A DNA stretch of 48,096 bases from an uncultured Lachnospiraceae bacterium. Lineage in GTDB: Bacteria > Bacillota > Clostridia > Lachnospirales > Lachnospiraceae. The translations under genes and the position numbers were made by a program. The first letter of the stretch is position 1. The number at the start of each line of letters is the position of its first letter. This document shows positions 1-8,529 of the stretch, piece by piece. The notes under the pieces are model-generated. The model had not been told where the DNA came from and did no database searches. It saw only the letters and a program-made list of their open reading frames with translations. The DNA is taken from positions 1 through 48,096 of the forward strand of contig CAJUMC010000022.1 of assembly GCA_910587085.1 (NCBI GenBank), in the 5' to 3' direction.

Positions 1-163
1 GATCCAGCTCCTTTCGGAGTCCGTGGAAGTCCAGTTTTTTGTCCGCACCCCCATCAAACTTTGTGGAAAACCGCGGGTAATCTGTGCAGAATTTCATCAG
101 GCCTGAATTTTTTTCTGTTTTCCCTCCCTCTCTTTCGGCAGTTTCATCCGCGGATTCATCCAT
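1..163 (-). CDS. unrecognised protein, 5' part (runs off the left edge)
   Basis: An open frame starts at ATG (163-161) and runs to the window edge, at least 54 codons with no stop. The start follows GGAGGGG with a 7-nt gap, a strong ribosome binding site. The first 20 or so residues are acidic and hydrophilic, followed by a segment containing FSTKFDGGADKKLDFHG. I do not recognise the family. It lies downstream of metH on the same strand, so it may be the next gene of that operon. A second in-frame ATG at 228 also has GGAGG at the right distance, because the start region is duplicated here (see the repeat entry), so the real start could be 228. The frame is clear; the function is unknown. Confidence 0.5.
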   Translation of the reverse strand, partial: MDESADETAEREGGKTEKNSGLMKFCTDYPRFSTKFDGGADKKLDFHGLRKELD

Positions 164-315
164 GGTACTGCCCCTCCGCATGGCTTTCATGCTCCATGGG
201 GTCTTTCCGTCCTGGCGCAGGTAACCCATGGTACTGCCTCCGCATGGCTTTCATGCATACTGGGCAGGGCCGGCGGCCTGCTGTCCCATGGTACCTGCCT
301 TTGCATGGCTTTCAT
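160..315. repeat. three direct repeats carrying RBS and start codon
   Basis: Three copies of a unit of about 30 bp lie at 160-192, 226-256 and 286-315. Each runs from CCATGGTAC through GCATGGCTTTCATG. Read on the minus strand, each copy has the order ATGAAAGCCATG, then a purine-rich GGAGG-like stretch (AAAGG in the copy nearest metH), then GTACCATGG. They are therefore repeated translation-start regions, placed between the metH stop and the next gene. Only the two copies at 226 and 160 keep a GGAGG core. Spacing is 66 and 60 bp. Confidence 0.75.
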
Positions 316-318
316 CCT

Positions 319-2934
319 TCAGCGGGTTCTCTGCGCAGCCAGCCGTTTTGCCACTGCGACCGCTTCCTGGGCATCGCCCGAATAGCCGTCCGCCCCGATC
401 TCGTCGCAGTAGCTCTGCGTAATTACTGCGCCGCCGATCATAATCTTTGCGCGCAGCCCGGCCTCGTTCCTCTGCCGCACCACCTGCTTCATTTCAAGCA
501 TGGTGGTTGTCATAAGCGCGGAAACCGCAATAATATCCGCATCCCTTTCCCGGGCCGCGCGGATAATCTCTTCCGTCGGCACATCCTTGCCCAGATCCCA
601 CACTTCAAAACCGTAATTTTTCAGCATCAGGGCCACAAGATTTTTCCCGATATCGTGAATATCTCCGGCCACAGTCGCAATCACAACAACACCCGATTTT
701 TCCGTTCCGCCGTCCGACGCGAGCAGAGGTTCAAGATATTCCACCGCCGTCTTCATTGCCTCCGCGGACGCAATCAGCTGCGGCAGAAAATATTTCCGCC
801 GGCTGAACAGCTCTCCGACTTCATTGATTGCCGGGATAAGCATTTCGTTCAGGACGGCCTGCGGCGCCCGCCCTCTCTTAAGCTCCTCCCCGACAAGCGC
901 GGCAATGCCCTTCCGATTTCCTTTTATCACGGCTTCATACACCAGACCGGCGGCAGAATTTTCTGCCGTCCGGGCGCCTGCGCGGCAGGAACGGTTCTGC
1001 ATACCGGGCAATCTGCCTGTTTCATTTGCTTCCGTACCGGCCAAAATATCATTATTTTCTGCCGCCGCAGCGATCCGGTTCGCTCCCGCCAAAGCAGCTG
1101 TCTGCGCATGATCCGCTTCTGTCCGATTTGCAACGCCGCTTTTCGCGGCGCCAGCGTCAGCCGCAGGAGCCCGCAGTTCCTCCAGCTTTGCCGTCCTGTC
1201 GATATAGCGGATATCCGCCCCCTCCTTGCCTCGGAGCAGGTCGGACGCAAACGCCATGTTCATCAGCATCACCTGCGACGGGTTGACAATCGCCGCAGTA
1301 ATGCCTGCCTGGATCGCAAAGGCCAGAAATGCCGCGTTCACAAACTGCCTCTCCGGCAGGCCGAATGATATATTGGACAGCCCGCACATTGTCGCCGTCC
1401 CCAGTTCCTCGCGGCAGTACCGGATCGTCTCGATGGCCTGCAGCGCCGCCTGCGGGTTGGCGCCCACCGTGTTGACAAGGCCATCCACCAATATATCCTT
1501 TCGGCCCAGTCCCTGCGCCTGTGCCTCGGCCATTATCGTACGGATAATCTCCTTTTTCTCTTCCAGATCCTTCGGCAGTCCCCTCTCCGAGAGAGGCAGA
1601 AGAATAAACATCGCTCCGTATTTTTTGGCCGCAGGCAACAGCCGTTCCATTTTCCCGCGCTCCAGCGATACCGAGTTGATCAGCGCGCGGCCGGGATAGC
1701 GGCGCAATGCATCCTCGATAATATGCGGATGGCTCGAGTCAATGCAAAGCGGCAGATCGACCAGTGCGGACACCGTTTCGACGGCGGAAAGCATCGCTGC
1801 CCTCTCGTCGATACCGTTCATGCCCACATTGATATCGAGGATATCCGCCCCGTTTTCTGCCTGCTCCTCCGCCAGATTTCCGATCAGTTCCATCTTCCCG
1901 GCGCGCAGTTCCTCCTGCATCGCCTTCCTGCCCGTCGGATTGATTCTCTCGCCGATCGCCAGGAACCTTCCGTCCAGTTCTAACGGCAGGATGCTCCTTT
2001 CCGTCGCCAGCACACGGAGATTTTTCGGCGCGGGGTAAAGCGGCGCGTACTGTGCGGCGCGCTCCGCGAGCAGCCGGATATATTCCGGCGTCGTGCCGCA
2101 GCAGCCCCCGACAATCGACACACCGGCGCGCAGCACGCTGTCCATGCATTCCGCGAACTGCTCCGGTTCCATATCATAGACGGTTTTTCCGTCGCGCAGC
2201 ACCGGCAGCCCGGCGTTCGGCTTTACAATCACCGGCACGTCCGACACCGCCGCCATGCGCTCGGCCAGCGCAAGCAGACGATCCGGTCCTGCGGAACAGT
2301 TCATGCCGACCGCGTCCGCCCCCATGCCGCCGAGAACGACAGCTGCCGACTCCGGGGTATTTCCGTGAAAGGTATGCCCGTCCTCCTGAAAGGTCAGCGT
2401 AACCAGCACCGGCAGACTGCAGGTTTCCTTTGCTGCCAGCAGAGCCGCGCGGCATTCCTGCAGACTCATCATTGTCTCGACCGCAATCAGATCCGCGCCT
2501 GCCGAAACACAGCAGCGCACCTGCTCCTTATACACGTCGACAAGCTCCTCAAAATCCATCGTTCCGGCCGGTGCCAGCTGCCGCCCGGTCATTGTGAGAT
2601 CGGCAGCAACCCAGGCGCTTCCCTCACGGCCCGCTCTTCTGACAGCCTCCCGAGAAAGTGCGACAAGCGCGCAGTTCATCTCCTCCAGATGTCCCTCCAG
2701 CCCGTATTCCGCCAACTTGAGCCGATTTCCGGAAAAGGTCGGCGCATACAAAATGTCCGTCCCTGCGCACAGATACTCCATCTGCAGCCCGATCAGCACC
2801 TCCGGGTTGTCCAGTATCCACTTCTCCGGGCATACCCCGCGCGGCATGCCGGCAGCAAAGAGATTGCTGCCGGTTGCTCCGTCGAGAAGCACTCTTTTTG
2901 ACTTTACCAGCTTCCTGAATTCCTGTCCGTTCAT
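319..2934 (-). CDS. metH: cobalamin-dependent methionine synthase, short form
   Basis: Transfers the methyl group of 5-methyl-tetrahydrofolate to homocysteine via cobalamin. Domains in order: homocysteine methyltransferase (about 1-300; GATGSN at the start and zinc ligands Cys213, Cys278, Cys279), pterin-binding TIM barrel (about 325-580; IGERINPTGR), an Ala/Glu-rich linker (about 600-680), the helical cap, then the B12 Rossmann domain with GDIHDIGKN, whose His760 is the expected lower cobalt ligand. The protein ends there at 871 residues, so the C-terminal AdoMet reactivation domain of E. coli MetH (about 1,230 residues) is absent, as is common in Clostridia. Reactivation must then come from a separate protein, not seen here. 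The long low-complexity linker before the cap is unusual. The yitJ-type fusion gene nearby can supply its methyl donor. Confidence 0.93.
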   Translation of the reverse strand: MNGQEFRKLVKSKRVLLDGATGSNLFAAGMPRGVCPEKWILDNPEVLIGLQMEYLCAGTDILYAPTFSGNRLKLAEYGLEGHLEEMNCALVALSREAVRRAGREGSAWVAADLTMTGRQLAPAGTMDFEELVDVYKEQVRCCVSAGADLIAVETMMSLQECRAALLAAKETCSLPVLVTLTFQEDGHTFHGNTPESAAVVLGGMGADAVGMNCSAGPDRLLALAERMAAVSDVPVIVKPNAGLPVLRDGKTVYDMEPEQFAECMDSVLRAGVSIVGGCCGTTPEYIRLLAERAAQYAPLYPAPKNLRVLATERSILPLELDGRFLAIGERINPTGRKAMQEELRAGKMELIGNLAEEQAENGADILDINVGMNGIDERAAMLSAVETVSALVDLPLCIDSSHPHIIEDALRRYPGRALINSVSLERGKMERLLPAAKKYGAMFILLPLSERGLPKDLEEKKEIIRTIMAEAQAQGLGRKDILVDGLVNTVGANPQAALQAIETIRYCREELGTATMCGLSNISFGLPERQFVNAAFLAFAIQAGITAAIVNPSQVMLMNMAFASDLLRGKEGADIRYIDRTAKLEELRAPAADAGAAKSGVANRTEADHAQTAALAGANRIAAAAENNDILAGTEANETGRLPGMQNRSCRAGARTAENSAAGLVYEAVIKGNRKGIAALVGEELKRGRAPQAVLNEMLIPAINEVGELFSRRKYFLPQLIASAEAMKTAVEYLEPLLASDGGTEKSGVVVIATVAGDIHDIGKNLVALMLKNYGFEVWDLGKDVPTEEIIRAARERDADIIAVSALMTTTMLEMKQVVRQRNEAGLRAKIMIGGAVITQSYCDEIGADGYSGDAQEAVAVAKRLAAQRTR

Positions 2935-3028
2935 CTGAACCCTCCAGGCTTTTAACGTTCCGGTATCACAACCGGACGAAAAGCATTTTTAAAAATATTT
3001 TTCTCCCTTTTCTGAAAAGTGTTCCTGA

Positions 3029-3430
3029 TCAGTTTTCCTCCCACAATGCCTCCCATTCAATACAAGTCGGGCGTTCCAATGTATCCCAGAATTCTTCCAT
3101 ACAGCAAATGGCTTTTTCCAGCGGCACTATGACATACTCAGGAGCTGTCCACTCTTCTCCCCCTGCAAGGAATATCACTTCTTTGTTAAAATCCCCGCAA
3201 GACTGCCATACATTCCCTTCATCATTTTCAAAGTAATGGACACAGGTATATTGGTCTTTCATAAGAATGGAAAGACAAGGATACGGTTTCTCCTTACTGC
3301 TCACCCATATCTCATCGCCTTGCGGTAAAGCGGCACCCTGTTTTATAATTTCGACCATTTCAGCTTTGCTCTGACATAATATATTGTCGTTCGTTGTGCT
3401 CACACTCATAATCTTCTTATATGATATCAT
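3029..3430 (-). CDS. Imm1-like immunity protein (probable)
   Basis: A 133-residue soluble protein with no signal or membrane segment. The start MISYKKIM is preceded by AAGGGA, which is better than the more upstream ATG at 3475. The pattern of a conserved YFENDEGNVWQSCGD block, a mid-protein Phe-rich strand, a VPLEKA block and a C-terminal CIEWE Trp resembles the Imm1 family of contact-dependent toxin immunity proteins. That assignment is from memory of the family and is tentative. Base use is clearly AT-richer than in metH and yitJ on either side, suggesting transfer. No toxin gene is visible in the window, so it would be an orphan immunity gene. Confidence 0.55.
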   Translation of the reverse strand: MISYKKIMSVSTTNDNILCQSKAEMVEIIKQGAALPQGDEIWVSSKEKPYPCLSILMKDQYTCVHYFENDEGNVWQSCGDFNKEVIFLAGGEEWTAPEYVIVPLEKAICCMEEFWDTLERPTCIEWEALWEEN

Positions 3431-3527
3431 CTTATATTTTTCCCTTAACTTTATAATTTTTACGCAGGCACGCAATTCTGAAAAAGGAGATATTTTTTAC
3501 ATCCCTGCGCCTTTTCTGCCTGATCGG

Positions 3528-5666
3528 TCAATCTTCCCCCCCTAGTAGCTCTTCCATCAGACTGACCCGATTGAACGGCAGCATAAAGTAATAGCCGTCT
3601 GCAATATCCTTAAGCTGCTCCATCATGCGAAGCGCAATTCTGACGCCGGTTTTCTCGCCCTCTTCCCGGCTCATGTCCGGCCGGTATTCCGCCAGAATCC
3701 CATCGGGTACTTCGATGCCGACCATCTCGTTTTTTACGAAATTGGCGTTCCGGAAGCTGACAAGCGGCATAATGCCGGCGAGCAGCCTTGTTCCAGTCTC
3801 TTCCTTGAGCCGCCGCAGCCGCTGTACCTCTCCGGCATCATAGACCGGCTGTGTCAGGAAATAGGAGGCACCTGCCGCTATTTTTTTCCTGACGCGTTCC
3901 AGCTCCAGTTCAAAATTCAGCCGTCCCTGGTTGACTGCTCCGCCGTAGATGATCGGCTCCCTGGAAAAATGCTCCCCGTTCATTTCCCGCACAAAGCTCA
4001 TAAGCTTCATGGAATTGTAATCAAATACCCCCTTGGCTCTGCTGCGCAGCTCCCCCGGCACCGGGTCGCCCGTCACAAGCAGCAGACTGCGGATATCGTT
4101 GGCGTAAGCGCCGAGCAGCGTCGCACGCATCGCAATCATATTTTTGTCGCGGCAGCAGATATGCGGCATAACCGTCATTCCGGTGACGCTCTGCAGCCGG
4201 ACCGCCGTCAGCACCGAATCCATCCGGCTGCGCCCCTGCGGAGAGTCTGCGATTGTCAGCACATCCGCCCCGAGTTCCTTCAAGCGGAACGCCGCCCTCA
4301 GCAATTTGGAATCGTCCGCGTCATACGGCGGGTCCAGCTCGACGGCAATTACTTTGCCGGCCAGACAGGCATCCCTGATATGATTTACTGCACTGCCCTC
4401 TTTTGCTCTGCTTTGGGCGGATCTCTCCGCCAAAAACAGTTCTCTTTCTCTGCGCCTGCGGTCAAACAGACGGAGCAGACGGTTTCCCCCTGCAGAATCG
4501 CCGCCGTTTTCGCCGTTTTGCTTCTGCGGTTCGGACAAAAGGATATCTCTCTGTCCTGCATCGGAAGCCGGCAGGCGGACATCGTCCGCGGGTACCTTCT
4601 GCGCTCCGCTCCGGCTTTCGGGTATCCCGCTGCGGCGCGCGCATGCCTGCATATCCGCCTCTCTCTCCGCTGCAGGATCACTGTCTGCGCTCGTCCGACC
4701 CGGCCGCAGATCTGCCTTTCCTTCCCCTGCCGGATCTCCGTCTGCGCTCGTCCGGCCCGGCCGCAGATCTGCCCCTTTCTTTGCTGCCGGCAGTCCGCCG
4801 GCCAGCAGGACAAGCTCGCGGATATACTCCGGCGAAGAACCGCAGCACGCCCCGATCACCGCGGCGCCCCGCTCTGCAATCCTCTTCATGTTTTCCGCAA
4901 AATAGCCCTCGTTGCGCATAAACACCATGCGGTTCTGCAGCTGCTCCGGATAACCGGCGTTCGGAGACACGCAGAAATACTTGTTTTCTGGCAGCCGGAT
5001 TCCCTCCAGCAGTGACAGCATATGTCCCGAACCGATGCCGCAGTTCAGTCCTGCCGCGTCCAGCTCCGCAATCCCGTCCGCCAGCTCAAGCAGTCTGCCG
5101 GCTCGCTGCCCGGCAGCGCTGTAGCCGTTTTTATTTACGGAAAATTCCGCCATGCAGAATACTCCCGGATTCTTGCGCTTTGCATAGATTGCCGCCTCCG
5201 CGATCCCGTCAATTTCCGAAAAGGTTTCGAACAGAACAGCATCCACACCTTCGGAAAGGAAAATATCAATCAGAGCCTCGTACTCCTCCTTTGTGTTTTC
5301 CTCCCCGCCCGTCTCCGAAAAACTGCGGAGCGGCCCGATATCCCCGGCCAGAAAACATTCCCTCCCCATCCGGGCAGTAAATGCGGCAATCTCCTGCTTT
5401 GCAATGCGGCAGGCTGCCCGCACCAGCTCCTCCTGCTCCTCCCCGGATATGCCTAACCCGCTCCGGCCTGCGGCAAAGGTATTTGTGCGCAGCAGCATCG
5501 CCCCCGCCTCGAGATATTCTCTGTGTATCTGCGCGATAACCTCCGGCTCAGTCAGATTGGCCCACTCCGAAACAAGGCTCGCGCTGCGCTTTTTTTCCGC
5601 ATAATATGTCCCCATCGCCCCGTCCGTCACAAGGCGATGCTGTTTTAAATATTCCCTGATCCCCAT
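3528..5666 (-). CDS. yitJ: bifunctional homocysteine S-methyltransferase / methylenetetrahydrofolate reductase
   Basis: A fusion of 712 residues. The N-terminal domain (1-285) is a homocysteine methyltransferase with zinc ligands Cys209 in LNCGIG and Cys274-Cys275 in GACCGSSPEY. The C-terminal domain (from about 438) is a MetF-type reductase making 5-methyl-THF, with VELDPPYDADD near its start and a typical FLTQPVYD motif. B. subtilis YitJ has the same order but is about 100 residues shorter. The extra length is a linker (about 290-435) that contains a 19-residue tandem duplication. The start at MGIREYLKQH is chosen because AAAAGGGGA lies just upstream; an in-frame ATG 68 codons earlier only adds low-complexity sequence. 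It works with metH and luxS in the methyl cycle. Confidence 0.9.
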   Translation of the reverse strand: MGIREYLKQHRLVTDGAMGTYYAEKKRSASLVSEWANLTEPEVIAQIHREYLEAGAMLLRTNTFAAGRSGLGISGEEQEELVRAACRIAKQEIAAFTARMGRECFLAGDIGPLRSFSETGGEENTKEEYEALIDIFLSEGVDAVLFETFSEIDGIAEAAIYAKRKNPGVFCMAEFSVNKNGYSAAGQRAGRLLELADGIAELDAAGLNCGIGSGHMLSLLEGIRLPENKYFCVSPNAGYPEQLQNRMVFMRNEGYFAENMKRIAERGAAVIGACCGSSPEYIRELVLLAGGLPAAKKGADLRPGRTSADGDPAGEGKADLRPGRTSADSDPAAEREADMQACARRSGIPESRSGAQKVPADDVRLPASDAGQRDILLSEPQKQNGENGGDSAGGNRLLRLFDRRRRERELFLAERSAQSRAKEGSAVNHIRDACLAGKVIAVELDPPYDADDSKLLRAAFRLKELGADVLTIADSPQGRSRMDSVLTAVRLQSVTGMTVMPHICCRDKNMIAMRATLLGAYANDIRSLLLVTGDPVPGELRSRAKGVFDYNSMKLMSFVREMNGEHFSREPIIYGGAVNQGRLNFELELERVRKKIAAGASYFLTQPVYDAGEVQRLRRLKEETGTRLLAGIMPLVSFRNANFVKNEMVGIEVPDGILAEYRPDMSREEGEKTGVRIALRMMEQLKDIADGYYFMLPFNRVSLMEELLGGED
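4684..4797. repeat. 57-bp tandem duplication inside the yitJ linker
   Basis: Two units (4684-4740 and 4741-4797) begin with TCTGCGCTCGTCCG and encode the 19-residue unit ADLRPGRTSAD plus a Gly/Glu/Lys-rich tail. The period is a multiple of three, so the frame is kept. It lies in the linker between the two enzyme domains. Confidence 0.85.
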
Positions 5667-5905
5667 TTGAATCCCCTTTTCCTGTCGGCCCGCCTGCATC
5701 CGACCGTCCGGTTTGTCCCGCCGGATTTGTATGTAAGCTTTCTTCGCTGCAGTGCCGCATCCCGCGCACTCCTGCCAGGATGCCTTGCTGCTCTTCTGCC
5801 GTCCTGCCGCTGCCGGGTCCCTTGCCGGGCTCTGCCGTCCAAAGCAGCGGCAGGCGCAGTCATCCTTCATGGTTTAACCGCAACGGATGTTTCATTCCCT
5901 GCCCG

Positions 5906-6865
5906 CTATCCGCGGCAGATATTTCTTTCCCGACCTGCAAGAAATGCCCTGATATTTTCGTATACCTCATCCGCACAGCGCTGCCGGGCTTCCACGGTCG
6001 CCCAGGCAATATGCGGTGTAATAATCAGCCGGGTCGAATCCTGAATTTCCAGAAGCGGGTTATCTGCAGCCATCGGTTCCTGCGTCAGCACATCTAGTCC
6101 AGCCCCGCCGATCCGTCCGTTTTTAAGCGCCGATGCAAGTGCCTTCTCATCAACGATCGGGCCGCGCCCGAGATTCAGCAGCACGGCATCCTCTTTCATC
6201 CAGGCCAGCTCCCGCTCTCCGACAAGCTCCCTTGTCGCCTCGGTAAGCGGTGCGTGAATGGAAATAATATCCGATTCCCGGAACAGCGTCTCCTTGTCAA
6301 CCCGGCAGTAACCAGGCTCGTCGTGCCTGCCCGTCGTTGAATAATAGACAACCTCGCAGCCAAAAAGCCCCGCCAGTTCTGCAACCTTCCGTCCGATCTC
6401 CCCGAGTCCGACAATGCCCCATCGCTTTCCCGCCAGCTCATGAAAGCGGACATCAAATTTGCTGAAAATATCACATTTCACATATTCACCAGATTTTACA
6501 TATTCATCATAAAAATGTAATTTTTCATAGATATAGAACAGCAAAGCAAACGTGTGCTGCGCAACCGATGCCGTGGAATAGCTTCTGACATTCGCCACGC
6601 GGATACCGCGCCGCTCCGTGCACGAAAAATCGACGTTGTTTGTACCTGTTGCCGTCAGGCAGACAAGCTTCAGCCTCCCGCAGTCTTTCAGTAGCTCCCC
6701 GTTTATGGCAATTTTATTGGCGACTATAATATCCGCCTCCTGAATCCGCGCAGCATTGTTTTCCGGGTCCGACTTGCCGTACACAGCCACCTCGCCGAGC
6801 TCATGAAACCGCGAAAGATCAACATCCGTGCCGAGCGTATCCGCTTCCATAAATACAATCTTCAT
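5906..6865 (-). CDS. D-2-hydroxyacid dehydrogenase (NAD-dependent)
   Basis: 319 residues from MKIVFMEAD, which follows AGGAGGGGG. Contains the Rossmann motif GIVGLGEIGRKVAELAG, the substrate-binding NVRSYSTASVAQHTFALL segment, and the catalytic trio: Arg in NLGRGPIVDE, Glu in LTQEP and His in ITPHIAW. This is the full set for the family that includes hydroxypyruvate/glycerate and lactate dehydrogenases. The closest flavour is the glycerate dehydrogenase group, but the substrate cannot be read from sequence alone. It sits between the HAD fusion gene and yitJ, all on the minus strand; a glycerate/serine link to one-carbon metabolism is possible but inferred. Confidence 0.88.
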   Translation of the reverse strand: MKIVFMEADTLGTDVDLSRFHELGEVAVYGKSDPENNAARIQEADIIVANKIAINGELLKDCGRLKLVCLTATGTNNVDFSCTERRGIRVANVRSYSTASVAQHTFALLFYIYEKLHFYDEYVKSGEYVKCDIFSKFDVRFHELAGKRWGIVGLGEIGRKVAELAGLFGCEVVYYSTTGRHDEPGYCRVDKETLFRESDIISIHAPLTEATRELVGERELAWMKEDAVLLNLGRGPIVDEKALASALKNGRIGGAGLDVLTQEPMAADNPLLEIQDSTRLIITPHIAWATVEARQRCADEVYENIRAFLAGRERNICRG

Positions 6866-6979
6866 AAAAAGTATTCCCCCTCCTTTGCCTGCCGCGAGCC
6901 TGTTCGCGATGCCGCTTTCCCGCACCCTCAAAGCAGCCGGAATGCCCGGCCTTTGTCCTGCTCCGTATGCATCTCTATC

Positions 6980-8227
6980 TTATTCTGCCGTCCTGGGCGC
7001 AAACAGCGCCGGATCGCAGAGCTGTTCCACCGCTTCCACACGGTAATCCCAACGGTCGGTCTGCCCGAAGCCGTATGCCGCAAATACAAACGGAACGCCT
7101 GCTTCACGGGCCGCCTGCCCGTCCGGATCGGTGTCTCCGACATACACCGCCTCGGAGAGCGGAACGCCGTTTCTCCCGCAGATCAGCCGGATATTTTCCG
7201 CCTTAAGCCTCCCCGTATCTCCCGGGCAGGTAAAATCCTCCACAAGCTCCCCGAGGGAATGCGCCTCAAGAAAGGCTTCGATATATCCGCTGCGGCAGTT
7301 GCTGACAATAAAAATACGCCATGTTCTCCCAAGCTCCCTCAGAACCCTTTCCACATCTCCCATCAGACGCGCTCCCGTCCGCGCCAGAATCGGGCACTGA
7401 ACCACGACGCATTCCTCCATTACGCGCAGCGCCAGCTCCCTCGGGGCAGAAGCAAACAGCCGCACTGCAATGTCCTCGAGCGGCAGACCGTAAAGCCCGC
7501 GCAGTTTCTCCGCCGTAACAGTATCCCGTATCTCCGGATACTTTGCCGCCACCTCACTCCAGATCTGTGCGGCCGCTTCCGTCGTGTCCCAGAGCGTCCC
7601 GTCTACATCAAAAATCATAGTGCTGTATTTTCTGTTCAGCAGCGCCTCCAGCTGTTCCATCGCCGAATCGTAGTCCCGGAAGAGAATCGTCCGTATTCCA
7701 AGCTTCTGCGCCCCTGCAAGGTTCTGCTCCAGATCATCCAGAAAAACGCATTCTTCCGGCTTCAGACCGTACTTTTCCAGCAAAGCCTGATAGATTTCCG
7801 GCTCCGGCTTCACCTGATGAACCTGGTACGAAATTATGCCGCCGTCCGCAAGCGGAACAAAGCGAAAATGCTCCTTTGCGTATTCATACAGGTCGCCTGC
7901 ATAATTGGAGAGCAGGTAAACGCAAAAGCCCCGCTCCTTCAGCCCGCGGATCAGCGCCTCGGCATAATCATACTCCTGCACAAGCGCGGACCGCTCACGG
8001 AAAAACCGCTCGATCTGAGCACCGAGCTCCGGCACAAGCTCCGCGCACCGCCGCATAATCTCCTCCATGGAAAGCACGCCCCGATCCACCTCAACCCAAT
8101 AAGGGCCCTGCACCGTTGCCTTCGCTATACGCTCAAACTCCTCCTCCGGAAAACGCTCCCGGATATATTCCTCCCACCGGAAGTGGGCAAGCACATTTCC
8201 AATATCAAAGATAATATTTTTAATCAT
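6980..8227 (-). CDS. tandem HAD-superfamily hydrolase (two HAD domains in one chain)
   Basis: 415 residues starting at MIKNIIFDIGNVL, with AAGGAG upstream. The first HAD domain (about 1-200) has the nucleophile motif FDIGNVL, motif II LLSNYAG, a KPEPEIY lysine and motif IV VFLDDLEQN, like YihX-type phosphatases. The second (about 200-415) has FDVDGTLWD, IVSNCRSGY, a LKAENI lysine and YVGDTDPDG, like phosphoglycolate phosphatase. Both sets look complete, so both halves may be active. The domains are different subfamilies, so this is a fusion rather than a duplication. The frame runs straight through RKYSTMIFDVDG with no stop. Substrates are unknown. Confidence 0.88.
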   Translation of the reverse strand: MIKNIIFDIGNVLAHFRWEEYIRERFPEEEFERIAKATVQGPYWVEVDRGVLSMEEIMRRCAELVPELGAQIERFFRERSALVQEYDYAEALIRGLKERGFCVYLLSNYAGDLYEYAKEHFRFVPLADGGIISYQVHQVKPEPEIYQALLEKYGLKPEECVFLDDLEQNLAGAQKLGIRTILFRDYDSAMEQLEALLNRKYSTMIFDVDGTLWDTTEAAAQIWSEVAAKYPEIRDTVTAEKLRGLYGLPLEDIAVRLFASAPRELALRVMEECVVVQCPILARTGARLMGDVERVLRELGRTWRIFIVSNCRSGYIEAFLEAHSLGELVEDFTCPGDTGRLKAENIRLICGRNGVPLSEAVYVGDTDPDGQAAREAGVPFVFAAYGFGQTDRWDYRVEAVEQLCDPALFAPRTAE

Positions 8228-8456
8228 GTCCGTTTCTCCTTTTTCCTGCCGGCGGCGGTTCCATCCACATCCGCGGCGGCCGCTTCTCCTGCAAAGTATA
8301 CCATATTCCTCTTTATATTGCATTCTTTTTCTTCGCTAACCCGACAGCTGCAGATCATTTCTGTTACGGTGCAACGCTCCCGGGTTATCCTGGAACAGGA
8401 AACCGCAGAGGCCCCTGCGCTTTTCCGCTTCCTTTTCGCCCAAAATAAATCCGTGC

Positions 8457-8485
8457 TTGCCATAATACAGGATTTTTTCTATAAT
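8457..8485 (+). promoter_or_regulatory. luxS promoter
   Basis: TTGCCA (8457-8462), a 17-nt spacer and TATAAT (8480-8485), 44 bp before the luxS start. Matches the sigma-A consensus closely. Confidence 0.75.
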
Positions 8486-8529
8486 ATCATTTAATAGCAA
8501 AAAATAAAAAATAATCGGAGGGTTCTGAA

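Noticed and set aside
160..315. CRISPR-like array
   Set aside because: Only three imperfect units with uneven spacing, each carrying a start codon and ribosome binding site; no cas genes.
61..1368. 435-codon plus-strand open frame opposite metH
   Set aside because: It is antisense to the strongly supported metH gene, has Cys/His/Arg-rich composition typical of shadow frames in GC-rich DNA, and has no ribosome binding site.
2935..3028. SAM (S-box) riboswitch upstream of metH
   Set aside because: Only a short CCGG-type hairpin is present; the conserved S-box core sequences are not seen. The same is true upstream of yitJ.
6803..8494. 563-codon plus-strand open frame
   Set aside because: It runs antisense through the dehydrogenase start and the whole HAD fusion gene; composition is Arg/Pro/His-rich and it resembles no protein.
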